From the NCBI RefSeq assembly GCF_009665255.1, contig NZ_CP035686.1, positions 2,298,001 through 2,362,000 on the forward strand: a stretch of DNA of 64,000 bases, written 5' to 3'. This DNA comes from Vibrio metoecus. GTDB lineage: Bacteria; Pseudomonadota; Gammaproteobacteria; Enterobacterales; Vibrionaceae. The notes under the pieces are model-generated. The model was not told the DNA's origin. It saw nothing but the letters and a program-made list of their open reading frames with translations, and searched no databases. The translations under genes were made by a program, and so were the position numbers. Below, one piece after another: positions 1 through 8,537 of the stretch. How positions within the stretch are numbered: the first letter of the stretch is position 1; every line of letters starts with the position of its first letter.

Positions 1-637
1 GTTGTGTGGTTTGCCCGTAGACTTGCAGCGATAGAGCATCACTTAAAGGTCCTGTCACAAAAAAGTTAGCGCTTTGTTCATCGCCTGAGGCGCGATTTTC
101 TTGCACCACGGTCGATAGCTGCACATTGCCTGACCACTGCTGCTGATCTTTACGAGTGATGATGTTGATCACGCCGCCAATCGCATCCGAGCCGTACAGC
201 GTAGACATCGGGCCACGGATCACTTCAATGCGTTCAATCGCTTGCAGAGGCGGCAGCCAACCTTGCTCAATGCCCGGACCATCGCTGTTTGGACGGGTCT
301 GACGTGAGGTTTGACGTTTACCATCCACCAAAATCAAAGTGTAGCTTGAGCCCATACCACGAATGCTGATGTCGGTTTTATCGCCACCACCCGTCACGGT
401 TACGCCTGGAACGCCTTTTAGCGCATCGGTCACATCACGGTAATAGCGAGATTCCAGATCTTCTCTTGAAATCACACTGATACTGGCTGGCGCATTTTGA
501 ATGGCTTGCGCGTATCCCGCCGCAGTGACCACCATGGTTTCATCCGCTTTCGTCGCTTCTTGAGCAAAAGCGCTAGCCGAAAACATTAAGCCAAGCGTCA
601 CAGATAAACTGACGAGGGATGGATTGTGTCTGGACAT
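1..637 (-). CDS. irgA: TonB-dependent siderophore receptor IrgA, N-terminal part (cut by window edge)
   Basis: Outer-membrane, iron-regulated receptor that imports ferric catecholate siderophores using TonB energy. About 212 codons are visible. The start has a Sec signal peptide (residues 1-25, ending SASAFA), then a TonB box ETMVVTA (about 33-39) and a plug domain with PASISVISREDL, GVPGVTVTGGG, VRGP-type and YGSDAIGGVINI signatures (about 45-155). The barrel lies beyond the edge. It diverges from the LysR gene at 782, with a Fur-type box between them, which is the known V. cholerae irgA/irgB arrangement. The start codon at 637 follows an AGGAG on the minus strand. The assignment rests on the plug sequence plus the irgB neighbour; another catecholate receptor is unlikely. 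Confidence 0.93.
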   Translation of the reverse strand, partial: MSRHNPSLVSLSVTLGLMFSASAFAQEATKADETMVVTAAGYAQAIQNAPASISVISREDLESRYYRDVTDALKGVPGVTVTGGGDKTDISIRGMGSSYTLILVDGKRQTSRQTRPNSDGPGIEQGWLPPLQAIERIEVIRGPMSTLYGSDAIGGVINIITRKDQQQWSGNVQLSTVVQENRASGDEQSANFFVTGPLSDALSLQVYGQTTQ

Positions 638-650
638 TTACCTCTCCTTT

Positions 651-669
651 AAATGATAATTATTCTTAA
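651..669. promoter_or_regulatory. Fur box between irgA and irgB
   Basis: The AT-rich segment reads AAATGATAATTATTCTTAA and resembles the 19-bp Fur consensus (GATAATGATAATCATTATC type). It lies 14 bp before the irgA start. A Fur-controlled irgA promoter overlapping the divergent irgB promoter is established for V. cholerae. A second, weaker ATTATTCTTTA stretch lies near 757-768, just before irgB. Confidence 0.75.
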
Positions 670-781
670 TTTCAGAAGCGGATTATTCATATATTCTGTA
701 TTGGAGATAGATCGACACATGGAATAGTGCGGACCAAATATGGAACGTCTGTGGTAATTATTCTTTAAAGGTCAAATACCT

Positions 782-1678
782 ATGCAAGATCTCAGCGCCG
801 TAAAAGCTTTCCATGCGCTTTGCCAACATAAGAGCCTGACTGCCGCAGCCAAAGCACTTGAACAACCTAAATCCACCCTGAGTCGCCGCTTGGCACAGCT
901 TGAGGAGGATTTAGGACAAAGTTTGTTGATGCGGCAGGGCAACCGCTTAACGCTCACCAAAGCGGGGGAAGTGTTTGCGGTTTACTCAGAACAGTTACTT
1001 GAACTGGCGAATAAAAGTCAGGAAGCGTTGCAAGAATTGAACAATCAAGTCACTGGCGAACTCACGCTGGTGGTGCATCCGAATTTGATCCGTGGTTGGC
1101 TCAGCCAAGTGTTGGATGAGTTTATGCAGCAGCATTCGACATTGAAGATCCGTTTACTCAGCCAGTTTCAACACAGTGATGAGGTATTTGAGCCCGATTT
1201 GATCATTTGGATTGAACACGCCGCCCCCATGGGTTATCGCAAAGAGCGCTTAGGCTATTGGCGCTATGCCGCTTACGCCTCTCCCAAATATTTGGCCCAT
1301 CGAGATAAACCCACCCATCCTCGTGAGCTGATTCATCACCCATGGATTGATTTTATTGCTTGTCGGCGCGCGGAGCTTGAACTGCACCATCCAGAGTTCG
1401 GCAGTTATTCACTGCCAGCACTAGAGAGTCGTTTACAAAGCGATAATCTTGCCATGCAAGCCGATGCGATTGCTAAAGGTCGTGGTATTGGTTTGCTTCC
1501 CACTTGGTTTGCCAATGGTTTTGAAACGGCGCATCCGGGCAGCCTCATTCCTTGCGTCAACGGATGGCAATCACAGCCAACAGAAATCAACTGCTTCTAT
1601 CCGCTCGGTCGTCACCCACTTCGGCTGCGCCTATTCATTGATGCGCTCCGCCAAGCAAGGCCTGATGAGTGGCAATAA
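782..1678 (+). CDS. irgB: LysR-family transcriptional activator IrgB
   Basis: A 298-residue LysR-type regulator. The N-terminal winged helix-turn-helix spans about residues 4-63 (SLTAAAKALEQPKSTLSRRL), followed by the linker helix and a LysR substrate-binding domain (about 90-295). In V. cholerae, IrgB activates the divergent irgA gene under low iron, while Fur represses both through the shared intergenic region. The ATG at 782 has only a weak purine stretch (AAAGG, about 765-770) as ribosome site. A bidirectional terminator follows directly. Identity comes from the divergent irgA partner as well as the family. Confidence 0.93.
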   Translation: MQDLSAVKAFHALCQHKSLTAAAKALEQPKSTLSRRLAQLEEDLGQSLLMRQGNRLTLTKAGEVFAVYSEQLLELANKSQEALQELNNQVTGELTLVVHPNLIRGWLSQVLDEFMQQHSTLKIRLLSQFQHSDEVFEPDLIIWIEHAAPMGYRKERLGYWRYAAYASPKYLAHRDKPTHPRELIHHPWIDFIACRRAELELHHPEFGSYSLPALESRLQSDNLAMQADAIAKGRGIGLLPTWFANGFETAHPGSLIPCVNGWQSQPTEINCFYPLGRHPLRLRLFIDALRQARPDEWQ

Positions 1679-1706
1679 AAAATCCCGCCGCAGCGGGATT
1701 TTTTAT
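1677..1706. terminator. Bidirectional terminator between irgB and tkt
   Basis: The stem AATCCCGC/GCGGGATT has loop CGCA, flanked by A-runs on one side and T-runs on the other. It can end both irgB (plus) and tkt (minus). It overlaps the last base pairs of irgB. Confidence 0.85.
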
Positions 1707-1744
1707 CATCGATTTTTCTTTGCTTCACAAAGAATGGCTTTCAA

Positions 1745-3742
1745 TTACGCCAGCAGTTCTTTGGCTTGTTTCACGACATTTTCAGTAGTGAAGCCAAACA
1801 GTTTGAACAGCTCACCCGCTGGTGCTGATTCACCAAAGCTGGTCATACCGATGATGCGACCGCCAAAGCCGACGTACTTGTACCAGAAGTCGGCAATGCC
1901 CGCTTCAATCGCGATACGCTTGGTGACTGCAGATGGCAGAACGGCTTCACGGTAGGCTGCATCTTGCTTATCAAATGCGTCGGTCGATGGCATAGAGACC
2001 ACGCGAACCGCTTTGCCTTCGGCGCTCAGTTGCTCGTAAGCGGCAACCGCGAGTTCAACTTCAGAGCCTGTTGCAATCAGAATGAGTTCAGGTTGACCTG
2101 CACAATCTTTCAGGATGTAACCACCTTTGGCGATGTTCGCGACTTGCTCTGCGCTGCGTGGTTGCTGCGCGAGGTTTTGACGCGAGAAAATCAGCGCAGA
2201 TGGCGCATCTTTACGCTCAATCGCCAGTTTCCACGCCATCGCTGATTCTACTTGGTCACATGGGCGCCATGTGCTCATGTTTGGTGTCATACGCAGGGAA
2301 GCGATTTGCTCAACCGGTTGGTGGGTTGGGCCATCTTCACCCAGACCGATAGAGTCATGGGTGTACACTTGGATGTTTTGCACTTTCATCAGTGCTGCCA
2401 TACGCATCGCGTTACGCGCGTATTCCATAAACATCAGGAAGGTCGCGCCGTAAGGCACAAAGCCACCGTGCAGCGCGATACCGTTGATGATGGCGGTCAT
2501 ACCAAACTCACGCACACCGTAGTGGATGTAGTTGCCTGAGAAGTCTTCTGCTGTGAGAGACTTAGAGCCAGACCACATGGTGAGGTTAGAAGGCGCTAGG
2601 TCAGCTGAGCCGCCCATAAATTCTGGCAGCAGTTTGCCGAACGCTTCCAGCGCATTTTGTGATGCTTTACGCGATGCGATGTTGGCAGGGTTAGCTTGTA
2701 GGTTGGCGATAATCTCGCTGGTTGCTGCTTCCCAATTCGCTGGCAGCTCACCGGCTACGCGGCGCTTGTATTCAGCAGCTTCGGCTGGGTAAGCTTTCGC
2801 GTAAGCGGCGAATTTCTCATCCCAAGCGGCTTCTTTGCTTGCGCCTGCGGCTTTGGCATCCCACTCTGCGTAAATGTCAGCTGGGATTTCAAATGGAGCA
2901 TATTCCCAACCCAAGAATTCACGCGCGGCTTTGATTTCATCGTTGCCCAGAGGAGCGCCGTGACAGTCGTGTGAGCCCGCTTTGTTTGGTGAGCCGAAAC
3001 CGATGATGGTTTTGGTACAAATCAGCGTTGGGCGAGAGGTTTCTGCTTTCGCCGCTTCAATCGCAGCGTTAATTGCATCTGCATCGTGGCCATCAACCGC
3101 AGGGATCACATGCCAGCCGTACGCTTCAAAACGTTTTGGTGTGTCGTCTGAGAACCAGCCTTCCACGTGACCGTCGATAGAAATACCGTTGTCATCCCAG
3201 AATGCAATCAGTTTGCCCAGACCCAGTGTTCCCGCCAGTGAACACGCTTCGTGCGAGATACCTTCCATCAAACAGCCATCACCCATGAACACATAAGTGA
3301 AGTGGTCAACGATGTCGTGACCCGGTTTGTTGAACTGCGCCGCCAGTGCTTTCTCAGCCATCGCCATACCTACGGCATTAGTGATGCCTTGGCCTAGAGG
3401 GCCCGTGGTGGTTTCGATACCCGGTGCGTAACCGTACTCTGGGTGACCCGGTGTTTTTGAGTGCAGTTGACGGAAATTTTTCAAATCGTCAATCGACAGC
3501 TGGTAACCGCTCAGGTGCAGCAGCGAGTAAATCAGCATAGATCCGTGACCGTTAGACAGTACAAAACGGTCGCGGTCAGCCCAGTTTGGGTTTTGTGGGT
3601 TGTGGTTTAAGTGTGAACGCCACAGTACTTCGGCGATATCCGCCATGCCCATTGGGGCTCCCGGGTGGCCAGAGTTAGCTTTTTGAACGCCGTCCATGCT
3701 CAGGGCACGGATAGCATTGGCAAGTTGTTTGCGAGAAGACAT
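1745..3742 (-). CDS. tkt: Transketolase
   Basis: Thiamine-diphosphate enzyme of the non-oxidative pentose phosphate pathway; it moves two-carbon units between ketoses and aldoses. The chosen start, MSSRKQLANAIR, gives 665 residues, the family length. AGGAG lies 7 nt upstream; an in-frame ATG at 3829 would add 29 residues with no homology-like character. Visible features are catalytic His26 in SGHPGAP, the ThDP motif GDGCLMEGISHE (about residue 155) followed by WDDNGISIDG, the pyrimidine-domain segment with HDSIGLGEDGPTHQPVEQ, and the C-terminal domain. It is monocistronic and diverges from metK. Confidence 0.96.
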   Translation of the reverse strand: MSSRKQLANAIRALSMDGVQKANSGHPGAPMGMADIAEVLWRSHLNHNPQNPNWADRDRFVLSNGHGSMLIYSLLHLSGYQLSIDDLKNFRQLHSKTPGHPEYGYAPGIETTTGPLGQGITNAVGMAMAEKALAAQFNKPGHDIVDHFTYVFMGDGCLMEGISHEACSLAGTLGLGKLIAFWDDNGISIDGHVEGWFSDDTPKRFEAYGWHVIPAVDGHDADAINAAIEAAKAETSRPTLICTKTIIGFGSPNKAGSHDCHGAPLGNDEIKAAREFLGWEYAPFEIPADIYAEWDAKAAGASKEAAWDEKFAAYAKAYPAEAAEYKRRVAGELPANWEAATSEIIANLQANPANIASRKASQNALEAFGKLLPEFMGGSADLAPSNLTMWSGSKSLTAEDFSGNYIHYGVREFGMTAIINGIALHGGFVPYGATFLMFMEYARNAMRMAALMKVQNIQVYTHDSIGLGEDGPTHQPVEQIASLRMTPNMSTWRPCDQVESAMAWKLAIERKDAPSALIFSRQNLAQQPRSAEQVANIAKGGYILKDCAGQPELILIATGSEVELAVAAYEQLSAEGKAVRVVSMPSTDAFDKQDAAYREAVLPSAVTKRIAIEAGIADFWYKYVGFGGRIIGMTSFGESAPAGELFKLFGFTTENVVKQAKELLA

Positions 3743-3947
3743 GTCGACTCCTAAATGGGAAGTAAGCGAAATGAATGGATGCGGAAAATCAGTGGCGGCT
3801 ATTGTCGCAAAGCCCCCCTGCTGCTGCAAACGATTTACTGGTGCTTTGCTCCGATTTTGTCACACTTTTTAGCACATTCTCGCTTTGTAGTGGCAAAGCT
3901 GACTTTTTTAAGCAAACGTTTGGTTATGGGCTAAACAGAAAAAGAGC

Positions 3948-3975
3948 TTGTAATTTGAGCGCTCGACACTAGAAT
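3948..3975 (+). promoter_or_regulatory. Candidate sigma-70 promoter of metK
   Basis: TTGTAA at 3948-3953 and TAGAAT at 3970-3975 are spaced by 16 bp, about 100 bp before the metK start. The proposed met boxes begin immediately downstream of the -10. This is inferred from sequence only. Confidence 0.5.
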
Positions 3976-3999
3976 AGCCGTCTAGATGTAGAAACGCCT
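3976..3999. promoter_or_regulatory. Candidate MetJ operator (three met boxes) upstream of metK
   Basis: Three adjacent octamers, AGCCGTCT, AGATGTAG and AAACGCCT, match the met box AGACGTCT at 7, 5 and 6 of 8 positions. Tandem met boxes at metK are the expected MetJ (S-adenosylmethionine-responsive repressor) target in gammaproteobacteria. Position just after the candidate -10 suits repression. Confidence 0.55.
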
Positions 4000-4071
4000 A
4001 CAAAATGTACGAAATTGATCGGTAGCGCCACTTCATGCCGTTACCGAATAACCACAAATATTGGAGCTATC

Positions 4072-5229
4072 ATGGCGATTAAGCACCTGTTTACTTCAGA
4101 ATCAGTATCAGAAGGCCATCCAGATAAAATTGCAGACCAGATCTCTGATGCAGTGTTGGACGCAATTCTTGAGCAAGATCCTAAAGCTCGCGTTGCTTGC
4201 GAAACTTACGTAAAAACTGGCATGGTGATGGTGGGTGGTGAAATCACTACTTCCGCTTGGGTTGATATCGAAGAGTTAACTCGTCAAACCGTTCGTGAAA
4301 TTGGTTACGTGCACTCAGACATGGGCTTTGATGCCAACTCTTGTGCAGTACTGAACACCATCGGTAAGCAATCGCCAGACATCAACCAAGGTGTTGATAA
4401 AGCCGATCCTAAAGAGCAAGGCGCGGGCGACCAAGGCATCATGTTTGGTTATGCAACTAACGAAACTGAAGTGCTGATGCCAGCACCAATCACCTACGCA
4501 CACCGTCTGATGCAGCGCCAAGCAGAAGTTCGCAAAAACGGTACGCTGCCATGGTTGCGTCCAGATGCGAAATCTCAAGTGACCTTCCAGTACGACCAAG
4601 GCAAGATCGTGGGTATTGATGCCGTGGTTCTGTCTACTCAGCACTGTGACTCTATTTCAACGCCTGACCTGCGTGAAGCGGTAATGGAAGAGATCATCAA
4701 GCCTGTTCTGCCAGCAGAATGGCTGAGCAAAGAGACCAAATACTTCATCAACCCAACCGGTCGTTTTGTGATTGGTGGTCCTATGGGTGACTGTGGTCTG
4801 ACAGGTCGTAAGATCATCGTTGATACCTACGGCGGCGCAGCGCGTCACGGTGGTGGTGCATTCTCTGGTAAGGATCCATCCAAGGTTGACCGTTCAGCGG
4901 CTTACGCAGCGCGTTACGTTGCGAAAAACATCGTTGCGGCGGGTATGGCTGATCGTTGTGAAATCCAACTGTCTTACGCAATCGGTGTTGCTGATCCAAC
5001 GTCTATCATGGTGGAAACTTTCGGTACTGAAAAAGTATCTCAAGAGATCATCATCGAAGCCGTTCGCCAGTTCTTCGACCTGCGTCCATACGGTCTGCAA
5101 GAGATGCTGAACCTGCTGCAACCTATCTACAAGAAAACAGCAGCTTACGGTCACTTCGGCCGCGAAGAGTTCCCTTGGGAAGCGACAGACAAAGCCGCGC
5201 TGCTGCGTGACTTCGCTGGTCTAAAATAA
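4072..5229 (+). CDS. metK: S-adenosylmethionine synthetase
   Basis: Makes S-adenosylmethionine from methionine and ATP in the cytosol. With the ATG at 4072 (GGAG at 4062-4065) the protein has 385 residues, the usual length; an upstream in-frame ATG at 4015 lacks a ribosome site. Visible motifs are GHPDKIADQ with active-site His16, the metal/ATP hexapeptide region GAGDQGIMFGYA (about 115-126), the loop and GGRFVIGGPMGD-type segment, the P-loop-like GGGAFSGKDPSKVDRS, and the C-terminal repeat. It is monocistronic, with a candidate MetJ operator upstream and a strong terminator downstream. Confidence 0.97.
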   Translation: MAIKHLFTSESVSEGHPDKIADQISDAVLDAILEQDPKARVACETYVKTGMVMVGGEITTSAWVDIEELTRQTVREIGYVHSDMGFDANSCAVLNTIGKQSPDINQGVDKADPKEQGAGDQGIMFGYATNETEVLMPAPITYAHRLMQRQAEVRKNGTLPWLRPDAKSQVTFQYDQGKIVGIDAVVLSTQHCDSISTPDLREAVMEEIIKPVLPAEWLSKETKYFINPTGRFVIGGPMGDCGLTGRKIIVDTYGGAARHGGGAFSGKDPSKVDRSAAYAARYVAKNIVAAGMADRCEIQLSYAIGVADPTSIMVETFGTEKVSQEIIIEAVRQFFDLRPYGLQEMLNLLQPIYKKTAAYGHFGREEFPWEATDKAALLRDFAGLK

Positions 5230-5279
5230 GCATTATTTCAAGTCACCGCTGACAAACGGCGAGGATTGCAATAGAGTTC

Positions 5280-5310
5280 AAGGCCCTTTCTCATGAAAGG
5301 GCTTTTTTTA
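5280..5310 (+). terminator. metK terminator
   Basis: The stem GCCCTTTC/GAAAGGGC with loop TCAT is followed by seven T, 50 bp after the metK stop. Confidence 0.9.
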
Positions 5311-5350
5311 TGAGTTCGATGATAGGGTTTTTAGAGGTAGAAATTCGCTA

Positions 5351-5839
5351 ATGGTTCGTTTTGATCTGCACTGCCAAGCTGAGCAGAAAATCAAACAGTG
5401 TATCGCCACCGCCAGCGAGGCTTTGCAACGCCCTTTTAAACTACCTAAGCTCAACTACCGTTTACGCGGGCGCGCCGCCGGTAAAGCCTATTTACAGCTG
5501 TGGGAAATCCGCCTTAATCCGGTGCTGTTTGCCGAAAACGTCGATGACTTCCTCCAGCAAGTGATCCCACACGAAATCGCTCATCTGATTACGTATCAGC
5601 TTTATGGACGAGTACGTCCACACGGTGCCGAATGGCAACAAGTGATGAAACAGGTGTTTCAACTCGAACCCAAAACCACCCACACGTTTTCTGTTGCTTC
5701 AGTACAGGGCAAAACCTTCCACTACCGCTGTGCGTGCCGCGAATACCCCCTCACCATTCGTCGCCACAATAAAGTGCTGCGCGGTGAAGCCACCTATCGC
5801 TGCCAAAGCTGCCAACAAAACTTGATCTACCAAGCCTAA
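5351..5839 (+). CDS. sprT: SprT-family zinc protein
   Basis: SprT/SprT-like protein of 162 residues, the family size. It shows the zincin signature HEIAH (His74, Glu75, His78) and, at the C-terminus, a zinc-ribbon-like set of cysteines: CACREYP near 129 and CQSCQ near 153. Relatives of the eukaryotic DNA-protein-crosslink protease Spartan share this fold. The bacterial role is not well defined, so protease activity is inference. The ATG at 5351 is preceded by GAGGTAG. It sits between metK and the nuclease gene, each with its own transcription context. Confidence 0.88.
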   Translation: MVRFDLHCQAEQKIKQCIATASEALQRPFKLPKLNYRLRGRAAGKAYLQLWEIRLNPVLFAENVDDFLQQVIPHEIAHLITYQLYGRVRPHGAEWQQVMKQVFQLEPKTTHTFSVASVQGKTFHYRCACREYPLTIRRHNKVLRGEATYRCQSCQQNLIYQA

Positions 5840-5966
5840 CCTTTGATTGACAGAGGCCACCTCTATAGGCTTTGCCTTTCCCTCGCTAAAAACTAACAAA
5901 AGCATCAACGACAAAGGTAATTTATGAGTGTTAGACTGATAAAAAACCTACTTATCTACGTCTATC

Positions 5967-6662
5967 ATGCTGATTATCCGTTTAATAACCGCTTTTATGG
6001 CGAGCTTGCCTCTCCTCACCTTTGCCGCCCCCATGTCTTTTAGTCATGCGAAAAATGAAGCGGTGAAGATTTACCGTGATCATCCGGTCTCTTTTTACTG
6101 TGGCTGCGACATTCGCTGGCAAGGCAAAAAAGGCATCCCTGATTTGGAGAGTTGCGGCTATCAAGTACGTAAAAATGAGAATCGTGCTTCGCGTATTGAA
6201 TGGGAACATGTAGTCCCAGCTTGGCAATTTGGTCATCAGCTGCAATGCTGGCAACAAGGTGGCCGCAAAAACTGCACTCGTACTAGCCCAGAGTTCAATC
6301 AGATGGAAGCCGATCTGCACAACCTCACTCCAGCGATTGGCGAAGTAAATGGTGATCGTTCCAACTTCGGTTTCAGTCAATGGAATGGTGTCGATGGTGT
6401 CACCTACGGCCAGTGCGAAATGCAAGTGAACTTCAAAGAGCGCGCAGCCATGCCGCCAGAACGAGCACGCGGGGCAATTGCGCGCACTTATCTGTACATG
6501 AGTGAGCAGTACGGTTTGCGACTTTCCAAAGCGCAAAACCAATTAATGCAGGCATGGAACAATCAATATCCGGTCAGCGAATGGGAATGTATCCGTGACC
6601 AACGGATTGAAAAAGTGCAAGGCAACTCGAACCGCTTTGTGCGTGAACAATGCCCGAACTGA
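5967..6662 (+). CDS. dns: Endonuclease I, secreted/periplasmic DNase (Dns)
   Basis: Endonuclease I family (EndA/Dns), 231 residues. A Sec signal peptide covers residues 1-20 (ending LLTFA). The mature part carries the beta-beta-alpha metal site SRIEWEHVVPAWQFG with the catalytic His, then the conserved NLTPAIGEVNGDRSN and many paired cysteines (CGC, SCGY, QCW, NCTRT, QCEM, ECIRD, EQCPN), as expected for an exported enzyme. In V. cholerae, Dns degrades extracellular DNA and limits natural transformation, and its expression is lowered when competence is induced. No good ribosome site precedes the ATG, so the exact start is less certain than the identity. Confidence 0.92.
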   Translation: MLIIRLITAFMASLPLLTFAAPMSFSHAKNEAVKIYRDHPVSFYCGCDIRWQGKKGIPDLESCGYQVRKNENRASRIEWEHVVPAWQFGHQLQCWQQGGRKNCTRTSPEFNQMEADLHNLTPAIGEVNGDRSNFGFSQWNGVDGVTYGQCEMQVNFKERAAMPPERARGAIARTYLYMSEQYGLRLSKAQNQLMQAWNNQYPVSEWECIRDQRIEKVQGNSNRFVREQCPN

Positions 6663-6732
6663 TTGGCAGAATCTCACCCTGCCCCCTTGTATTTTGCCCA
6701 ACTTGCATCCATGTTAGAGGCCAGATATGCCT

Positions 6733-6765
6733 CTTCCAACTGAAGTTGCCGCTTTAAGTTGGAAG
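6733..6765. repeat. Inverted repeat before rsmE
   Basis: A 9-bp perfect stem, CTTCCAACT/AGTTGGAAG, encloses a 15-nt loop in the dns-rsmE gap, 36 bp before the rsmE start. There is no T-run, so it is not a classical terminator. It could be an operator or a 5' leader hairpin; nothing in the sequence decides. Confidence 0.5.
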
Positions 6766-6800
6766 AAGGTAACCTCGTTTAATGATTAGGAATTATCCGC

Positions 6801-7532
6801 ATGCGCATCCCACGAATTTATCATCCAGAACCGATCCACCAGCTTTGCACCGTAGCCCTGAGTGAAGATGCCGCTGGGCATATCGGTCGCGTATTGCGTA
6901 TGCAAGCTGAACAAGAAGTGCTGCTATTCGATGGCTTTGGGGCTGAATTCCCAGCCGTGATCAGTGAAGTCGGCAAAAAGCAGGTGCTGGTCAACATCAC
7001 AGCGCGCGTGGAAAACAGTATTGAATCGCCCCTCGATCTGCATCTTGGTCAGGTGATTTCACGCGGCGATAAGATGGAGTTCACCATCCAAAAATCGGTG
7101 GAATTGGGCGTAACCACCATCACCCCTCTGCTTTCTGAGCGTTGTGGCGTGAAGTTGGATGAAAAACGCTTCGAGAAGAAGATCCAGCAGTGGCAGAAAA
7201 TTGCGATCAGCGCTTGCGAGCAGTGTGGCCGTAATACCGTGCCAGAAATCCGCCCAATTATGGATCTCGAAGCTTGGTGTGCAGAGCCAACCGAGGCACT
7301 GAAACTCAATTTGCACCCACGCGCTAAATACTCGGTCAACACCTTACCCACCCCAGTGAGCAAAGTTCGTTTGCTGATTGGTCCTGAAGGCGGTCTGTCA
7401 GCGGAAGAAATTGATATGACACGTCGTTACCAGTTTGAAGAAACCTTGTTAGGCCCACGCGTACTGCGCACAGAAACTGCGGCACTCACAGCGATAACTG
7501 CACTACAAGTTCGTTTCGGCGATCTTGGCTAA
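6801..7532 (+). CDS. rsmE: 16S rRNA m3U1498 methyltransferase RsmE
   Basis: SPOUT-class methyltransferase that methylates U1498 of 16S rRNA. At 243 residues it is of normal length. It starts MRIPRIYHP, with an N-terminal PUA-like RNA-binding part (to about residue 70), then the trefoil-knot domain with FTIQKSVELGVTTITPL, the AdoMet loop LLIGPEGGLSAEEI (about 195-208) and GPRVLRTETAALTAI near the C-terminus. gshB follows after 13 bp, the usual enterobacterial and vibrio order. Confidence 0.95.
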   Translation: MRIPRIYHPEPIHQLCTVALSEDAAGHIGRVLRMQAEQEVLLFDGFGAEFPAVISEVGKKQVLVNITARVENSIESPLDLHLGQVISRGDKMEFTIQKSVELGVTTITPLLSERCGVKLDEKRFEKKIQQWQKIAISACEQCGRNTVPEIRPIMDLEAWCAEPTEALKLNLHPRAKYSVNTLPTPVSKVRLLIGPEGGLSAEEIDMTRRYQFEETLLGPRVLRTETAALTAITALQVRFGDLG

Positions 7533-7545
7533 ATGGAGATAAACC

Positions 7546-8502
7546 ATGATTAAACTCGGTATTGTGATGGATCCCATCGCTTCCATTAACATCAAAAAAG
7601 ATTCCAGCTTTGCCATGATGCTTGAAGCGCAGCGTCGCGGTTATGAAATCCATTATATGGAAATGAATGATCTACACTTAGAGCAAGGTGTGGCACTGGC
7701 CGATACTAAAGTTGTCGAGCTGAAAGAAGATCCGAGCGGTTGGTATCAATTCAAATCCGAGCAAACCATCGCACTTTCTGAATTGGATGCGATTTTAATG
7801 CGTAAGGATCCGCCGTTCGACACCGAATACATCTACGCAACCTACATTTTGGAGCGCGCGGAAGATGAAGGCGTATTGGTAGTGAACAAACCACAAAGCC
7901 TACGCGATTGTAATGAAAAACTGTTCACCGCTTGGTTCCCAGAGCTGACGCCGATCACCATGGTGACGCGTAAAGCCGAGAAGATTAAAGCCTTCCGTGA
8001 ACAGCACGGGGATGTGATTCTAAAACCCCTCGATGGTATGGGCGGAGCTTCGATTTTCCGCGTTAAAGAGGGCGATCCTAACCTCTCAGTGATCATCGAA
8101 ACCTTAACCAACCACGGCCAGAATTACTGCATGGCTCAGACCTTTGTGCCAGATATCAGCAACGGTGACAAACGCATTTTGGTGGTCGATGGTGAACCTA
8201 TGCCTTACTGCTTGGCGCGAATTCCAGCCAAAGGTGAAACCCGCGGTAACTTGGCTGCCGGCGGTCGTGGTGAGCCTCGCCCACTGAGTGAAACCGATAA
8301 GAAAATTGCTCTAGCGGTCGCTCCGACCCTAAAAGAGAAAGGGCTACTGTTTGTAGGCTTGGATGTCATTGGCGATAAACTGACCGAAATTAACGTTACC
8401 AGCCCAACCTGTATTCGAGAGATTGAAGCTGCGTACGATATTTCAATCACAGGCAAGTTGATGGATGCCATTGAACGTCGCCTTAAAGCGGCCGCAATGT
8501 GA
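7546..8502 (+). CDS. gshB: Glutathione synthetase
   Basis: ATP-grasp ligase that joins gamma-glutamylcysteine and glycine to make glutathione. It has 318 residues, starting MIKLGIVMDPI after GGAG. The N-terminal substrate domain shows MRKDPPFDTEYIYATY. The ATP-grasp part has ILKPLDGMGGASIF (about 163-176), the nucleotide and metal region GDKRILVVDGEPMPY, NLAAGGRGEPRPL, and the C-terminal TEINVTSPTCIREIE. It sits in a plus-strand run rsmE-gshB-yqgE-yqgF. Confidence 0.97.
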   Translation: MIKLGIVMDPIASINIKKDSSFAMMLEAQRRGYEIHYMEMNDLHLEQGVALADTKVVELKEDPSGWYQFKSEQTIALSELDAILMRKDPPFDTEYIYATYILERAEDEGVLVVNKPQSLRDCNEKLFTAWFPELTPITMVTRKAEKIKAFREQHGDVILKPLDGMGGASIFRVKEGDPNLSVIIETLTNHGQNYCMAQTFVPDISNGDKRILVVDGEPMPYCLARIPAKGETRGNLAAGGRGEPRPLSETDKKIALAVAPTLKEKGLLFVGLDVIGDKLTEINVTSPTCIREIEAAYDISITGKLMDAIERRLKAAAM

Positions 8503-8537
8503 GCAGCCACAGCAGTGAAATAGAGGTTGGACACAGT

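Noticed and set aside
5982..6542. A 186-codon frame antisense to the endonuclease I gene
   Set aside because: It lies wholly inside a well-supported gene and shows no domain-like pattern or ribosome site.
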